In this document: piece after piece, positions 17,425 to 27,124 of the stretch | How positions within the stretch are numbered: position 1 is the stretch's first letter | How the letters are laid out: every line of letters begins with the position of its first letter | Assembly (NCBI RefSeq): GCF_900184995.1 | Contig: NZ_LT860099.1 | Location: 956,269-1,020,268 of the forward strand | Origin: Konateibacter massiliensis | GTDB taxonomy: Bacteria > Bacillota > Clostridia > Lachnospirales > Lachnospiraceae | Direction: 5' to 3' | DNA: 64,000 nucleotides | Made by a program: the position numbers and the translations under genes | Notes under the pieces: model-generated | The model's database searches: none | What the model was told of the DNA's origin: nothing | Seen by the model: only the letters and a program-made list of their open reading frames with translations

Positions 17425-18250
17425 TTGAATGAACCTCCTCAATAATATTATTTGGGGTTGAAGCCCCTGCTGTAATACCTACGCTACCAAAGAACTGCAA
17501 GGACTGCGTATCCAAGTCATCTAGTGTCTGTATATAGTAAGTATTTTCACATTCTTCATTACAAATTTCATATAACTTTTGCGTATTGGAACTGTGCTTG
17601 TCTCCTATGACAATCATAGCCTCAACCTGACTTGCAACTCGACTGGCTTCTGCTTGTCTCTCTTCCGTCGCACTGCAAATCGTATTTAAAACAATTATAT
17701 CATAACCCTTTTTCGAAATAATTTCAACTAAATCTTTAAATTTATTGTAGTTAAATGTCGTTTGGGACACAATACATACTTTTTGTTTCTCTTCTGCCGT
17801 ATAATTTTCAGCCTGCTCAGCGTTTTCAATTACCGTGACCTTAGAGGAGCACCAACCTTTGATTCCCTCTACTTCCGGATGTTTTGTATTGCCTATGATG
17901 ACAATCTCATAACCTTCACTGCCGCGTTTGTTTACTATTTTATGAATTTTTTTAACATAAGGACAGGTGGCATCCACATAATCAATGTTATTTTCTTCCA
18001 GAATATCATAAATCTTCTTTGCCGTGCCATGGGAACGGATAATGACAGTTCCGTCTTTCACTGCCTTTAACTCTTCTTCTGTATTGATAACCTTGACACC
18101 TTTTTTCTCCAAATCCTTGACAACCTCTTCATTGTGAATAATCGGTCCATAGGTATAGATGCTTCCTTTGTCTACATGTTCATATACGGTATCAACAGCT
18201 CTTTTTACGCCAAAGCAAAAACCTGCTGTCTTTGCCAATACTACTTCCAT
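17405..18250 (-). CDS. ispH: 4-hydroxy-3-methylbut-2-enyl diphosphate reductase
   Basis: IspH carries out the last step of the MEP isoprenoid pathway, forming IPP and DMAPP with an iron-sulfur cluster. The 281-residue protein has the three cluster cysteines at Cys12 (AGFCFGVKRAVD), Cys96 (DATCPYVKK) and Cys192 (NTICSATEERQ), and the substrate-binding His74 in RSHGT and Glu126 in KHPEVEG. It sits between cmk and rpsA, the standard clostridial order. Confidence 0.97.
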   Translation of the reverse strand: MEVVLAKTAGFCFGVKRAVDTVYEHVDKGSIYTYGPIIHNEEVVKDLEKKGVKVINTEEELKAVKDGTVIIRSHGTAKKIYDILEENNIDYVDATCPYVKKIHKIVNKRGSEGYEIVIIGNTKHPEVEGIKGWCSSKVTVIENAEQAENYTAEEKQKVCIVSQTTFNYNKFKDLVEIISKKGYDIIVLNTICSATEERQAEASRVASQVEAMIVIGDKHSSNTQKLYEICNEECENTYYIQTLDDLDTQSLQFFGSVGITAGASTPNNIIEEVHSNVRNEF

Positions 18251-18267
18251 CTATTTCCTCCGTCTTT

Positions 18268-18924
18268 TTATTTTACCAAATTGATAATCGCGTTGATTAC
18301 TTCCTCAACCGTCATATCTGAGGAATCGATGAGAACAGCGTCATCTGCCTGCCGAAGCGGTGCAAATTCTCTTGTGCTGTCTCTTCTGTCTCTCTCAATG
18401 ATATCACTCTCTATCTCTTCTATATTACAGGACAATCCCTTCTGCGTCAACTCCTCATATCTACGTTTTGCTCTAACTTTTGAGCTGGCAGTCAAAAATA
18501 CTTTTACATTCGCCTTTGGCAGCACGTATGTCCCGATATCTCTGCCGTCCATAATGACATTTGTTTTTGCCGCAAGCTCGCGCTGAAGGTCTACAAGCTT
18601 TAATCTCACATTCCTGTTCGAAGCACTTGCAGATGCCATATTCCCCACTTCCTCCGAGCGGATAAAAGGTGTCACGTTCTCACCATTTAATATAACCAGT
18701 TGTTCCCCCTTTTCATACTCAATTGTGATATCCGCATCCTTACAGGCGAGGCTTATTTTTTCCTCCTCCTCCGGTTTGATATCCTTTTGTATGATAAAAA
18801 GTGCCATCGCTCTGTACATGGCTCCCGTATCCACATAAATATAGCCCAGTCTTTTTGCTATTTCCTTTGCTATTGTACTTTTTCCGGCGCCTGCCGGTCC
18901 ATCAATCGCTATACTAAAACTCAT
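18268..18924 (-). CDS. cmk: cytidylate kinase
   Basis: Cmk phosphorylates CMP and dCMP. The 218-residue protein has the P-loop GPAGAGKST (9-17), the substrate motif YVDTGAMYRAMALF (30-43), DGRDIGTYVLP, and the RDRRDSTREFAPL segment near the C-terminus. Length is typical. It is followed by ispH after 17 bases and preceded by the HI0933-type flavoprotein after 31 bases, so all are probably co-transcribed. Confidence 0.97.
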   Translation of the reverse strand: MSFSIAIDGPAGAGKSTIAKEIAKRLGYIYVDTGAMYRAMALFIIQKDIKPEEEEKISLACKDADITIEYEKGEQLVILNGENVTPFIRSEEVGNMASASASNRNVRLKLVDLQRELAAKTNVIMDGRDIGTYVLPKANVKVFLTASSKVRAKRRYEELTQKGLSCNIEEIESDIIERDRRDSTREFAPLRQADDAVLIDSSDMTVEEVINAIINLVK

Positions 18925-18955
18925 TGTTATCCTCTTTCCTTTGCTTTTTCATGTA

Positions 18956-20185
18956 TTACCAGATATTGCTTCCTGCCGCATAAGCGGTAGACCAGGCAAT
19001 CTGCAGATTAAATCCGCCTGTCAGGGCATCTAAATCCAATACTTCCCCGATAAAATACAGTCCGCTCACCAGCTTTGATTCCATCGTGGACGGATTGATT
19101 TCCTTGACCGTAACACCGCCCTTTGTGATAATAGCCTGATTATAATCGCACAGACCGGTCAGGGTCAATTCCATGTTCTTAATCAAAAGGACAAATGCCA
19201 TCCTTTCTTCCTTGCTGATTTCATTCACCTTTTTATCAGGATTGATTTTACTCAGCTCTATCATAATAGGGAGCAGTTTTGCCGGAAACAGACTTGCCAC
19301 CGCATTTTTAAACTGCTTATTTCTATATGTTTCAAATTCCCGCAGGATACGGTTATCAAGCTGCTCTTCCGTCAACGCAGGCTTTAAGTCTATGACAAGC
19401 CGAAGGTTATTTTTCTTTATCTTATCCGCCACGAGGCTGCTGGCACTGAGTATAAGAGGTCCGCTCACACCGAAATGGGTAAACAGCATTTCTCCAAAAT
19501 CACTGTAAAGCTGCTTCTCAGCGTCATAGAGCGTCGCTTTTACATTCTTCAGGGACAAACCTTGCAAATCTTTTACAAATGCCTCTTTCGTCCTAAATGG
19601 CACCAAGGAAGGGGTCAGACGTGTCACAGTATGTCCTGCTGCCCTGGCAAACTCATAGCCTGCTCCGGTCGAACCGGTTGTCTGATAGGACAATCCACCC
19701 GTCGCCACAATGACATGCTCTCCATGTATGCTCTTTCCGTTTTCCAGCTTTACTCCTTTTGCCTGTCCATCCTCTATAATCAACGATTTCACTTTTGTTT
19801 TCAGGTAGATTTCCACTGACAACTTTTGAAGTTCTCTTGTGAGCGCCTGTATGACGTCCGAGGAATGATCAGAAACAGGAAATACCCGGTTTCCTCTCTC
19901 AATTTTTGTCTTTACTCCAAGTTCTTCAAAAAAATCGATGACATCATAATTATTATATCCATAAAACGCACTATATAAAAATTTCTGGTTTGAAATTACA
20001 TTTTCAAATAACGTTTCCATATCGCTGGCATTCGTAATATTACATCTTCCCTTGCCTGTGATAAAAAGCTTTTTGCCAAGCTTCTCATTTCCGTCAAAAA
20101 TAGTCACTTCATTTCCGTTTTTTGCTGCAAATACGGCAGCAAACATTCCGGCAGCCCCGCCGCCGACAATTAAAACTCTACTCAT
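18956..20185 (-). CDS. NAD(P)/FAD-dependent oxidoreductase, HI0933/YhiN family
   Basis: The 409-residue flavoprotein has a Rossmann FAD motif VLIVGGGAAGMFAAV (4-18), the family signature KLFITGKGRCNITNA, the mid-protein GLSYQTTGSTGAGYEFARAA, and a C-terminal GLYFIGEVLDLDALTGGFNL that closes the FAD site. HI0933-family proteins are widely conserved but have no settled biochemical role. ATG 20185 has GGGAG six bases ahead and overlaps the stop of the RpiR gene by eight bases, indicating coupling. Confidence 0.93.
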   Translation of the reverse strand: MSRVLIVGGGAAGMFAAVFAAKNGNEVTIFDGNEKLGKKLFITGKGRCNITNASDMETLFENVISNQKFLYSAFYGYNNYDVIDFFEELGVKTKIERGNRVFPVSDHSSDVIQALTRELQKLSVEIYLKTKVKSLIIEDGQAKGVKLENGKSIHGEHVIVATGGLSYQTTGSTGAGYEFARAAGHTVTRLTPSLVPFRTKEAFVKDLQGLSLKNVKATLYDAEKQLYSDFGEMLFTHFGVSGPLILSASSLVADKIKKNNLRLVIDLKPALTEEQLDNRILREFETYRNKQFKNAVASLFPAKLLPIMIELSKINPDKKVNEISKEERMAFVLLIKNMELTLTGLCDYNQAIITKGGVTVKEINPSTMESKLVSGLYFIGEVLDLDALTGGFNLQIAWSTAYAAGSNIW

Positions 20186-21101
20186 CCTGTTCTCCCAATC
20201 CAAATTCATCCATCAAGTGGTTTCCCATATAATTCATCTCATCATTGTTATAAATCTGATATTCATTCCATATTGTTTCCAGCTCTTCCAAATTATGGAT
20301 TACTTTATTTTTTTGCTTCATACAGATTCCAACCACCACAGCATTGATAACACTAAGCGGTGCCACCAGCGAATCGACAATGGATACCATATCGCTCTTG
20401 GAAACGAGATTACAGGAGGAATACAGGTTAATCGGAGCGTGAATATCATCCGTCAGCGTGATTACCTTCGCATTTCTGTTATTCGCAAATTCAAGTGCCT
20501 TTAAGGTTCGCATGGAATACCTCGGAAAACTGATTCCCACAATGACATCCTCTTTTCCGATATGCATCATCTGCTCAAATAATTCCGTTGTACTGTTCGT
20601 ATTAATCTGCAAAACATCATCCAAAACCATATTCAGGTAAAAACTCAAAAAGCTTGCCAAAGGCGCACAGCTTCGCAAGCCGATGATGTATACTCTTTTT
20701 GCCTGTATCAGAGTATCTACCGCCAGCTCAAATGCTTTGGAGTCCATATGTTCCATCGTATGTTTAATTTTTTCCATATCAGCAGTCAGCACATTTTTCA
20801 CTATCTGAGACTGGCTGTTATGACCGTAGGTGACCTCCATCTTTTCAATTTTACCCAGTCTTGTGCTAACCAGCTCTTCCATTGCTTTTTGAAACTGCGG
20901 ATAACCCTTATAGCCCAGACTCATTGCAAAACGAACCACAGTAGATTCGCTGACTCCAACTTCCTTGCCAAGCTTCGTTGCCGTCAAAAAAACGGCTTTG
21001 TCATAATTCTCCAGAATGTAATTTGCCAGCTTTTTTTGCCCTTTGCTAAATTCATTATAGTTTAACCTGATTTTGCCAATCATATTATTTTCTATTTTCA
21101 T
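20178..21101 (-). CDS. MurR/RpiR-family transcriptional regulator
   Basis: The 307-residue protein has an N-terminal RpiR helix-turn-helix domain (GKEVGVSESTVVRFAMSLGY, about residues 45-64) and a SIS sugar-phosphate-binding domain starting near AKRVYIIGLRSCAPLASFL. RpiR proteins sense phosphosugars. No sugar-phosphate enzyme gene is next to it; it overlaps the flavoprotein gene, so it may control an unlinked target. AGAAGGAACAAT precedes the ATG. Confidence 0.92.
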   Translation of the reverse strand: MKIENNMIGKIRLNYNEFSKGQKKLANYILENYDKAVFLTATKLGKEVGVSESTVVRFAMSLGYKGYPQFQKAMEELVSTRLGKIEKMEVTYGHNSQSQIVKNVLTADMEKIKHTMEHMDSKAFELAVDTLIQAKRVYIIGLRSCAPLASFLSFYLNMVLDDVLQINTNSTTELFEQMMHIGKEDVIVGISFPRYSMRTLKALEFANNRNAKVITLTDDIHAPINLYSSCNLVSKSDMVSIVDSLVAPLSVINAVVVGICMKQKNKVIHNLEELETIWNEYQIYNNDEMNYMGNHLMDEFGLGEQDE

Positions 21102-21146
21102 ATTGTTCCTTCTAATGTTGCAGTTTAGCCTGCAAAGTATCTTTTT

Positions 21147-21854
21147 CTACTTCTCGTCCAACGTCAATATTATATAATCGCCTAAATCATGCGGCACTTC
21201 AATACACAGCCAAAGTTTATTGCCTTCATAAAAGGAATATCCATACGGAGCTTCTTCTGCTTCCTCACTATAGTCAAAATTCGCCAGCATTTCCGCCAAA
21301 AGCTCCTCATTTTCAAAGGCGCTGTAAATATACTGCATAAACGCCTCCATTTTACCATCTTCCGTCGAAAATCCGGTTCCATTATAAATCTGTGCTGCCA
21401 GCTTCGCAACATCTGTACGGTCAGACAGACGAAGGCTTTCTCCTGTTGTCAGCGATATGTTATATGTATAAATAAAGTTGAGTGGCTGCTCTGCTCCGTC
21501 ATAATAACAGCTTCCTATCAGCTTCAAAGACAGCTCTTCTGCTGTATTCGTAGCCACCTCATAGGACAGACTGTAAACATCATTATCGGTCAGTAATTCC
21601 AAGTCCTTGGTGATTTTATCCTCAATAATCCGGTTCCACTTCTCCTCTATCTTTGTATCGGATAAATTCACAAGCTTCGGATACTGAATACTTATCTTAT
21701 CCTTTTCAATGGATACCTCTTCCACATTCGCCGCATCTTTTCTCACTTCAACGTCTGCTGCTTCCACAGTTTCCTGCAAGGTTTCCCTGCTCTGGCAACC
21801 TACCAGCAGCGCTATCATAAATACAACGGGTATCATCTTTATATACTTTTTCAT
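21147..21854 (-). CDS. lipoprotein, DUF4163/RsiV-like
   Basis: The 235-residue protein starts with a signal peptide ending in ALLVGC (Cys20), a lipobox. The mature part has a beta-rich pattern: ISIQYPKLVNLSDTKIEEKWN, YEVATNTAEELSLKL, NFIYTYNISLTTGESLRLSD, and DYIILTLDEK at the end. This layout resembles the DUF4163 plus DUF3298 region of RsiV and PdaC proteins, but the match is by pattern only. There is no enzyme motif. It lies 45 bases upstream of the RpiR gene on the same strand. Confidence 0.65.
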   Translation of the reverse strand: MKKYIKMIPVVFMIALLVGCQSRETLQETVEAADVEVRKDAANVEEVSIEKDKISIQYPKLVNLSDTKIEEKWNRIIEDKITKDLELLTDNDVYSLSYEVATNTAEELSLKLIGSCYYDGAEQPLNFIYTYNISLTTGESLRLSDRTDVAKLAAQIYNGTGFSTEDGKMEAFMQYIYSAFENEELLAEMLANFDYSEEAEEAPYGYSFYEGNKLWLCIEVPHDLGDYIILTLDEK

Positions 21855-21949
21855 AATTATCTCCTACACAACTAAAAGCACACGTCCATTTTGGTATTCT
21901 CAATTTTACTCCAATGCCTATCCAATTTCAAGAGTCAAAAGTCACGTCT

Positions 21950-22318
21950 TTAAAATGCGCCGGCAATTCCTTCACAGCCAAATCTCTCCAAAACCACCTG
22001 TATTCCGTCCTTTATCTCTTCCCTTGAAAAGTCAGCATTTTCCAAGTCATCATCACTTAAATAATTGAGCTGTTCATAAAACAGCAGAGCCGCTTTCAGC
22101 TCCTCCATATTATTTTCATCTAAATTTTCATACAGAAAATTTTCTGCATCATTTATCTTATATTCCTTTGTCAATCCCATAAGCTTTTTATATAATTCAT
22201 TGGCAGCTTCATTTTCCAACACTATCGTATCGTCAACGTTATCAATATGAAACATAAGCTTTAAAACCGTTTTCACCAGCTCATGTATCATCTTCATCAC
22301 ATAGTCTTCTTTAAACAT
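21950..22318 (-). CDS. small helical protein, DUF6483-like
   Basis: The 122-residue acidic protein begins MFKEDYVMKMIHELVKTVLK, which resembles the N-terminus of DUF6483 proteins common in Lachnospiraceae. Two predicted helical halves follow, with a TPR-like rhythm (INDAENFLYENLDENNMEEL). No signal peptide or catalytic motif is visible. The function is unknown. A GGAGGC ribosome binding site lies just before ATG 22318. Confidence 0.65.
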   Translation of the reverse strand: MFKEDYVMKMIHELVKTVLKLMFHIDNVDDTIVLENEAANELYKKLMGLTKEYKINDAENFLYENLDENNMEELKAALLFYEQLNYLSDDDLENADFSREEIKDGIQVVLERFGCEGIAGAF

Positions 22319-22627
22319 GTTTGCCTCCTAATTTTCAAAATATAAAATTCTTGCTCATTATATCACACAATATTATTTTTTACTATAAATAATAAATATT
22401 GTAAGAAAGTGTCTTGCATAGCAAAGTCAAGACCACCGGCTTAGCCGGTGGCTTGCTCTGACCCTGTAAGGGTCTATTCCCTGCTTGCGCCCGGAGGCGC
22501 CTGATGGTTTTGCCAACCGCACTTCCTTCTCAGGCAGCCCTAAAGGGCCTTTTTTATTGCCTCCTTACTCCTGCAAGCTCCTTGAGCCTTTCATTATAGC
22601 TTTATTCCCTAGCTTCCCTTTCAGGGA

Positions 22628-23101
22628 CTACTTCTTGCTTTTTTGTACTGGCTCACCCGTGAACGGGTCTATATATTCATTCAATGTCATTTGATCCGAT
22701 TCATGATCTTCTTTCAATTGATTTGCAATATATTCTTGTATCTTCTTTGTATTTTTTCCTACCGTATCTACATAATATCCTCTACACCAAAAATGGCGAT
22801 TTCCATACTTATATTTTAGATTAGCATGTCTTTCAAATATCATCAGTGAACTTTTTCCTTTTAGATATCCCATTATTTCAGACACACTATATTTGGGTGG
22901 TATTCTAACTAACATGTGAATATGATCCACACAACATTCTGCTTCCATTATCTCTATTCCTTTACGCTTACATAATGTACTTAATATTTGAGCAATATCT
23001 GCTTTAATTTTTCCATATACTATCTGTCTTCTGTATTTTGGTGCAAATACCAAATGATACTTGCATTCCCATTTAGTATGGGCTAAACTATTCATATCCA
23101 T
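22628..23101 (-). CDS. tnpA: IS200-family transposase TnpA (Y1 HUH)
   Basis: The 157-residue transposase has the HUH metal motif His60-Ile-His62 (VDHIHMLV) and the catalytic tyrosine Tyr124 (KIQEYIANQ). It starts with the family pattern HTKWECKYHLVFAPKYRR. Length and motifs are complete, so it may be active. An AGGAGGT ribosome binding site precedes ATG 23101 and is part of an inverted repeat discussed separately. Confidence 0.96.
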   Translation of the reverse strand: MDMNSLAHTKWECKYHLVFAPKYRRQIVYGKIKADIAQILSTLCKRKGIEIMEAECCVDHIHMLVRIPPKYSVSEIMGYLKGKSSLMIFERHANLKYKYGNRHFWCRGYYVDTVGKNTKKIQEYIANQLKEDHESDQMTLNEYIDPFTGEPVQKSKK

Positions 23102-23108
23102 TTTGGAT

Positions 23109-23177
23109 ACCTCCTATGTCTTTTTTGTGGTTGGCTAAACCCGCAATTATTATAACATAGGAGGTTTTTTGCTTGAA
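23109..23177 (-). promoter_or_regulatory. tnpA promoter and Shine-Dalgarno-sequestering inverted repeat
   Basis: On the minus strand a TTCAAG (23177-23172) and TATAAT (23154-23149) with 17-base spacing form a weak promoter for tnpA. ACCTCCTATGT (23165-23155, minus strand) is complementary to ACATAGGAGGT (23119-23109), which holds the tnpA ribosome binding site. The upstream arm lies before the promoter's start site, so only transcripts entering from outside would fold the site away. Confidence 0.65.
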
Positions 23178-23243
23178 GCTAAAGCAAAACCGTGGGACCA
23201 CCGGCATAGCCGGAGGTTTATTTTTTCTGTTTATACAAAAATA

Positions 23244-23273
23244 GCCAAGTCCCTCTTTACTGAGGGACTTGGC
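23244..23273. terminator. terminator downstream of nifJ
   Basis: A 12-bp stem GCCAAGTCCCTC/GAGGGACTTGGC with a six-base loop, flanked by T runs on both strands, lies 15 bases after the nifJ stop. Confidence 0.9.
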
Positions 23274-23287
23274 CTTTTTATTAAATA

Positions 23288-26200
23288 TTATTCAGCACTA
23301 TCATAAAGCTTTACAAGTCTTGTCAAATGTTCAAACTTATTTGCTGCCTGTTTTTCAGCCTGATCGAACAATACCTGTGCTCTCTCCGGATTCTGCTTCA
23401 TCAAAGAGCTGTAACGAACTTCGTTTGCCAAGAATTCCTGGTAGCTTGTCGTTGGAGCCTTGCTGTCAAGCATGAACGGATTCTTTCCTTCTGCCTTTAA
23501 TCTTGGGTCAAAACGGAATAAGTTCCAATAGCCTGAAGTTACTGCCTTCTTCTCCTCAGTCTGTGCTGCTGTCATACCACCCTTGATACCGTGGTTGATA
23601 CATGGAGCATAAGCGATGATAATGGATGGTCCATTGTAGCTTTCAGCCTCGTTCATTGCTTTGATACACTGGTTCATATCAGCGCCCTGTGAAATCTGTG
23701 CTACATATACATAGCCGTAGCTCATAGCAATCTGTGCAAGATCTTTCTTTCCAACAGCCTTTCCGCCTGCCGCAAACTGTGCGACTGCTCCAAGAGGAGT
23801 TGCTTTAGAAGACTGTCCGCCTGTATTGGAATATACCTCTGTATCAAATACCAAGATATTTACATCCTGTCCGCTTGCAATAACATGGTCTAAGCCGCCG
23901 AAGCCGATATCATAAGCCCAGCCGTCACCACCGAAGATCCACTGGGATTTCTTGGAGACGAAGTCTTTCTTGGATAAGATTTCCTTCGCTGCTTCGCTTC
24001 CTTCTTTTTCAAGTGCACTGATTAACTCAGCCGTTGCTACTGCATTTTCTGCACCTAACTCAAAGGTATCTACATATTTTTTAGCAGCTTCCGCTAACAC
24101 AGCATCCTTGGTATCTGCTCCTAATGCTTCAATCTTGCTTCTCAAGCTCTTTCTCAATGCTATCTGAGCCAGCTTCATACCGTAACCAAACTCAGCGTTA
24201 TCCTCAAATAATGAGTTTGACCAAGCCGGTCCACAGCCATCCTTATTTACTGTGTAAGGTGTTGACGGTGAAGAGTTACCCCAGATAGAAGAACAGCCTG
24301 TTGCATTTGAAATGTACATTCTGTCTCCGAATAACTGAGTTACCAGCTTCGCATAAGGTGTCTCACCACAGCCTGCACAAGCTCCTGAGAACTCAAGCAA
24401 CGGCTGCTTGAACTGGCTTCCCTTTACAGTAGTAGGTTTGAATTTATCAATAACCTCCTGCTTCGTGCCAACTTCCAATGCATATTTTGCCATTTCCTGC
24501 TCATGAACCTGAGTTTCAAGCGGGTTCATAACAAGTGCCTTTTCACCCTTCTTGCCCGGACATACATTTGCACAAGAACCACAGCCTGTACAATCCAATG
24601 CGGATACGGTGATTGCAAATTTAAATGTATCCATTCCTGTCATCGGTAACATCTTCATATCCTTAGGAGCATTTGCTGCTTCTTCCTCTGTCATTGCTAC
24701 CGGTCTGATAACAGCGTGAGGGCAAACATAGGAACAGAAGTTACACTGAATACAGTTTTCTGGCTTCCATGTAGGAACGTCAATTGCGATACCGCGTTTT
24801 TCGTATGCGGATGTTCCGGATGGTGTTGAACCGTCAACATAATCTACAAAAGCTGAAACAGGGAGAGAATTTCCGTCAACCTTATTTACTTTTGCCTGAA
24901 TTGTCTTAACAAAATCAACTACTTCTTTTCTTCCTTCAACCTTTACATCATCAGAATCGTTATCCTTTGCATCAGCCCATGATGCCGGGATTTCAATCTT
25001 TACAACTTCCTCTGCACCGCGCTCGATTGCCTGATAGTTCATGTTAACAATCGCATCACCTTTTTTGCCGTAGGAATATTTTGCTGCTGCTTTCATATAT
25101 CCAATCGCATCCTCAACCGGAATAATCTGAGCCAGTTTAAAGAATGCAGACTGAAGAATTGTATTGATACGTCCGCCAAGTCCGATTTCCTTACCTAACT
25201 TAATACCATCGATTGTGTAGAAATTAATATTATGCTGTGCAAGATATCTTTTTGCATGAGCAGGAATTTCCGTCTCAAGCTCTTCTGGAGTCCAGCTACA
25301 GTTCAAAAGGAATGTTCCACCGTCTTTCAAATCCTCTACCATGTTAAATTTATGAATATAAGAAGGATTATGACATGCTACAAAGTTAGCCTTATTTACT
25401 AAATAAGTAGAACGAATCGGCTCTGTTCCAAATCTTAAATGAGATACCGTAACACCGCCTGATTTCTTTGAATCATAGTCAAAATATGCCTGTGCATACT
25501 GATCTGTGTTATCACCGATAATCTTAATGGAGTTCTTATTTGCACCTACTGTACCGTCAGCGCCTAAGCCCCAGAACTTACAGCTCTTAATTTTATCGCT
25601 TGAGGAATCAAAGCTGTTATCCACTGTCAGGGACAGATTTGTCACATCATCCACGATACCGATTGTGAAGCTTTCTTTTTCATTGTTATCATAAACAGCT
25701 TTAATTTGAGCAGGAGTTGTGTCCTTTGAGCCCAAGCCGTATCTTCCCTTAAATACAGGAATATCTTTGAATTTTGTATTTCTTAACGCTGCCACAACAT
25801 CTAAGTATAATGGCTCACCGATTGCACCCGGCTCTTTTGTTCTGTCTAATACGCTGATTTTCTTAACAGTATCAGGAATTGTAGCCAAGAAGTGCTCTGT
25901 GCTGAACGGTCTGTAAAGTCTTACTTTGATAACGCCGACTTTTTGTCCTGCTGCAACCAAAGTGTCAATTGTCTCTTCGATTGTCTCACAAACAGATCCC
26001 ATCGCAATGATAACATGCTCTGCATCTTTCGGTCCGTAATAATTGAACAAACCATAGTCTGTACCAATTTTTGCATTTACTTTTGCCATATATTCTTCAA
26101 CAACTGCAGGCAGTTTGTTGTAATATTCGTTAGCAGCTTCCTTTGCCTGGAAGAAAACATCAGGGTTCTGAGCAGAACCTCTATGGCAAGGATGATTCGG

Positions 26201-26827
26201 ATTAAGTGCATGAGCTCTGAATGCATCGATTGCATCATAATCAACCATTTCAGCTAAATCCTTATAATCCCAGACTTCAATTTTTTGTAATTCATGGGAA
26301 GTTCTAAATCCATCGAAGAAATTTAAGAATGGCACTTTTCCCTTTAAAGCCGCACAATAAGCAACCGGACTTAAATCCATCGTTTCCTGAACACTTGAAG
26401 AAGCAAGCATTGCGAAACCGGTTTGTCTACATGCATATACGTCGGAATGGTCTCCGAAGATAGATAACGCATGAGTTGCAAGCGCTCTTGCAGATACGTT
26501 AATTACACATGGAAGTAATTCACCTGCAATCTTGTACATATTTGGAACCATTAATAATAATCCCTGTGAAGCAGTAAAGGTAGTCGTTAAAGCTCCTGCT
26601 GCCAATGAGCCGTGGATGGCTCCTGCTGCACCTGCTTCAGATTGCATTTCCTGTACCAGAACCTGCTCGCCGAAAATATTTTTCAGACCATCATTTGACC
26701 AACGATCGACTAATTCTGCCATCGTTGATGATGGAGTGATTGGATATATCGCTGCAACGTCAGAATATGCATATGACACATGAGCCGCGGCTGTATTTCC
26801 GTCCATTGTTTTCATTTTTCTGTTCAT
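23288..26827 (-). CDS. nifJ: pyruvate:ferredoxin (flavodoxin) oxidoreductase
   Basis: This enzyme oxidises pyruvate to acetyl-CoA and CO2 and reduces ferredoxin, a central step of clostridial fermentation. The 1179-residue single chain has the full domain order: N-terminal pyrimidine-binding domain (YPITPSSTMAE), domain II/III (GSVCETIEETID), two ferredoxin clusters (CIQCNFCSYVCP and CTGCGSCANVCPG), the cysteine ACAGCGETPY, and the thiamine diphosphate site GGDGWAYDIGFGGLDHV. ATG 26827 is chosen because GGAGG lies seven bases upstream; the adjacent ATG at 26830 is four bases away. A single-gene transcript is likely, given the terminator and its own upstream gap. Confidence 0.98.
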   Translation of the reverse strand: MNRKMKTMDGNTAAAHVSYAYSDVAAIYPITPSSTMAELVDRWSNDGLKNIFGEQVLVQEMQSEAGAAGAIHGSLAAGALTTTFTASQGLLLMVPNMYKIAGELLPCVINVSARALATHALSIFGDHSDVYACRQTGFAMLASSSVQETMDLSPVAYCAALKGKVPFLNFFDGFRTSHELQKIEVWDYKDLAEMVDYDAIDAFRAHALNPNHPCHRGSAQNPDVFFQAKEAANEYYNKLPAVVEEYMAKVNAKIGTDYGLFNYYGPKDAEHVIIAMGSVCETIEETIDTLVAAGQKVGVIKVRLYRPFSTEHFLATIPDTVKKISVLDRTKEPGAIGEPLYLDVVAALRNTKFKDIPVFKGRYGLGSKDTTPAQIKAVYDNNEKESFTIGIVDDVTNLSLTVDNSFDSSSDKIKSCKFWGLGADGTVGANKNSIKIIGDNTDQYAQAYFDYDSKKSGGVTVSHLRFGTEPIRSTYLVNKANFVACHNPSYIHKFNMVEDLKDGGTFLLNCSWTPEELETEIPAHAKRYLAQHNINFYTIDGIKLGKEIGLGGRINTILQSAFFKLAQIIPVEDAIGYMKAAAKYSYGKKGDAIVNMNYQAIERGAEEVVKIEIPASWADAKDNDSDDVKVEGRKEVVDFVKTIQAKVNKVDGNSLPVSAFVDYVDGSTPSGTSAYEKRGIAIDVPTWKPENCIQCNFCSYVCPHAVIRPVAMTEEEAANAPKDMKMLPMTGMDTFKFAITVSALDCTGCGSCANVCPGKKGEKALVMNPLETQVHEQEMAKYALEVGTKQEVIDKFKPTTVKGSQFKQPLLEFSGACAGCGETPYAKLVTQLFGDRMYISNATGCSSIWGNSSPSTPYTVNKDGCGPAWSNSLFEDNAEFGYGMKLAQIALRKSLRSKIEALGADTKDAVLAEAAKKYVDTFELGAENAVATAELISALEKEGSEAAKEILSKKDFVSKKSQWIFGGDGWAYDIGFGGLDHVIASGQDVNILVFDTEVYSNTGGQSSKATPLGAVAQFAAGGKAVGKKDLAQIAMSYGYVYVAQISQGADMNQCIKAMNEAESYNGPSIIIAYAPCINHGIKGGMTAAQTEEKKAVTSGYWNLFRFDPRLKAEGKNPFMLDSKAPTTSYQEFLANEVRYSSLMKQNPERAQVLFDQAEKQAANKFEHLTRLVKLYDSAE

Positions 26828-27030
26828 CATGAATCCTCCTTGTATTGGTCACTTCATATATAATTTTATACCCAAACCCAATTATTGTAAAGTAATTTTA
26901 CTATAGTATTTACTAATAGCTACGATTTCAGACAGAATTTCAGATAAAATATTGTTTTTTTGTCAAAATTGTATTTATTTAAGTACAATTTGAACAATAA
27001 ACTTATCAAAGCAATTTTCTGTGGTATAAA

Positions 27031-27074
27031 CAAGAGACTGCCGGGGGAAGCTCGCTTACCCCGGCAGTCTCTTG
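27031..27074. terminator. strong terminator downstream of the cell-wall hydrolase gene
   Basis: CAAGAGACTGCCGGGG pairs perfectly with CCCCGGCAGTCTCTTG across a 12-base loop. It lies about 50 bases after the stop at 27125. The 26831-27030 stretch upstream of nifJ is AT-rich and I see no further element in it. Confidence 0.8.
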
Positions 27075-27124
27075 TCTTGGAATATGTGCGAAACACCTTT
27101 TGAAGCCCGCAACACCCCTACATT

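Larger units (their letters stand above)
22425..23225 (-). mobile_element. IS200/IS605-family insertion sequence (tnpA only)
   Basis: The element is bounded by related terminal hairpins: CCACCGGC-tta-GCCGGTGG at 22433-22451 and an imperfect CCACCGGC-ata-GCCGGAGG at 23198-23216, as expected for IS200-type subterminal structures that TnpA recognises. It carries tnpA and no tnpB. The 22452-22627 stretch holds further short hairpins but no gene. Exact cleavage points cannot be fixed without an empty-site comparison. Confidence 0.85.

Noticed and set aside
22425-23225. TnpB/IscB-type RNA-guided nuclease partner next to the IS200 transposase
   Set aside because: No second open frame of suitable length is present within or beside the element.
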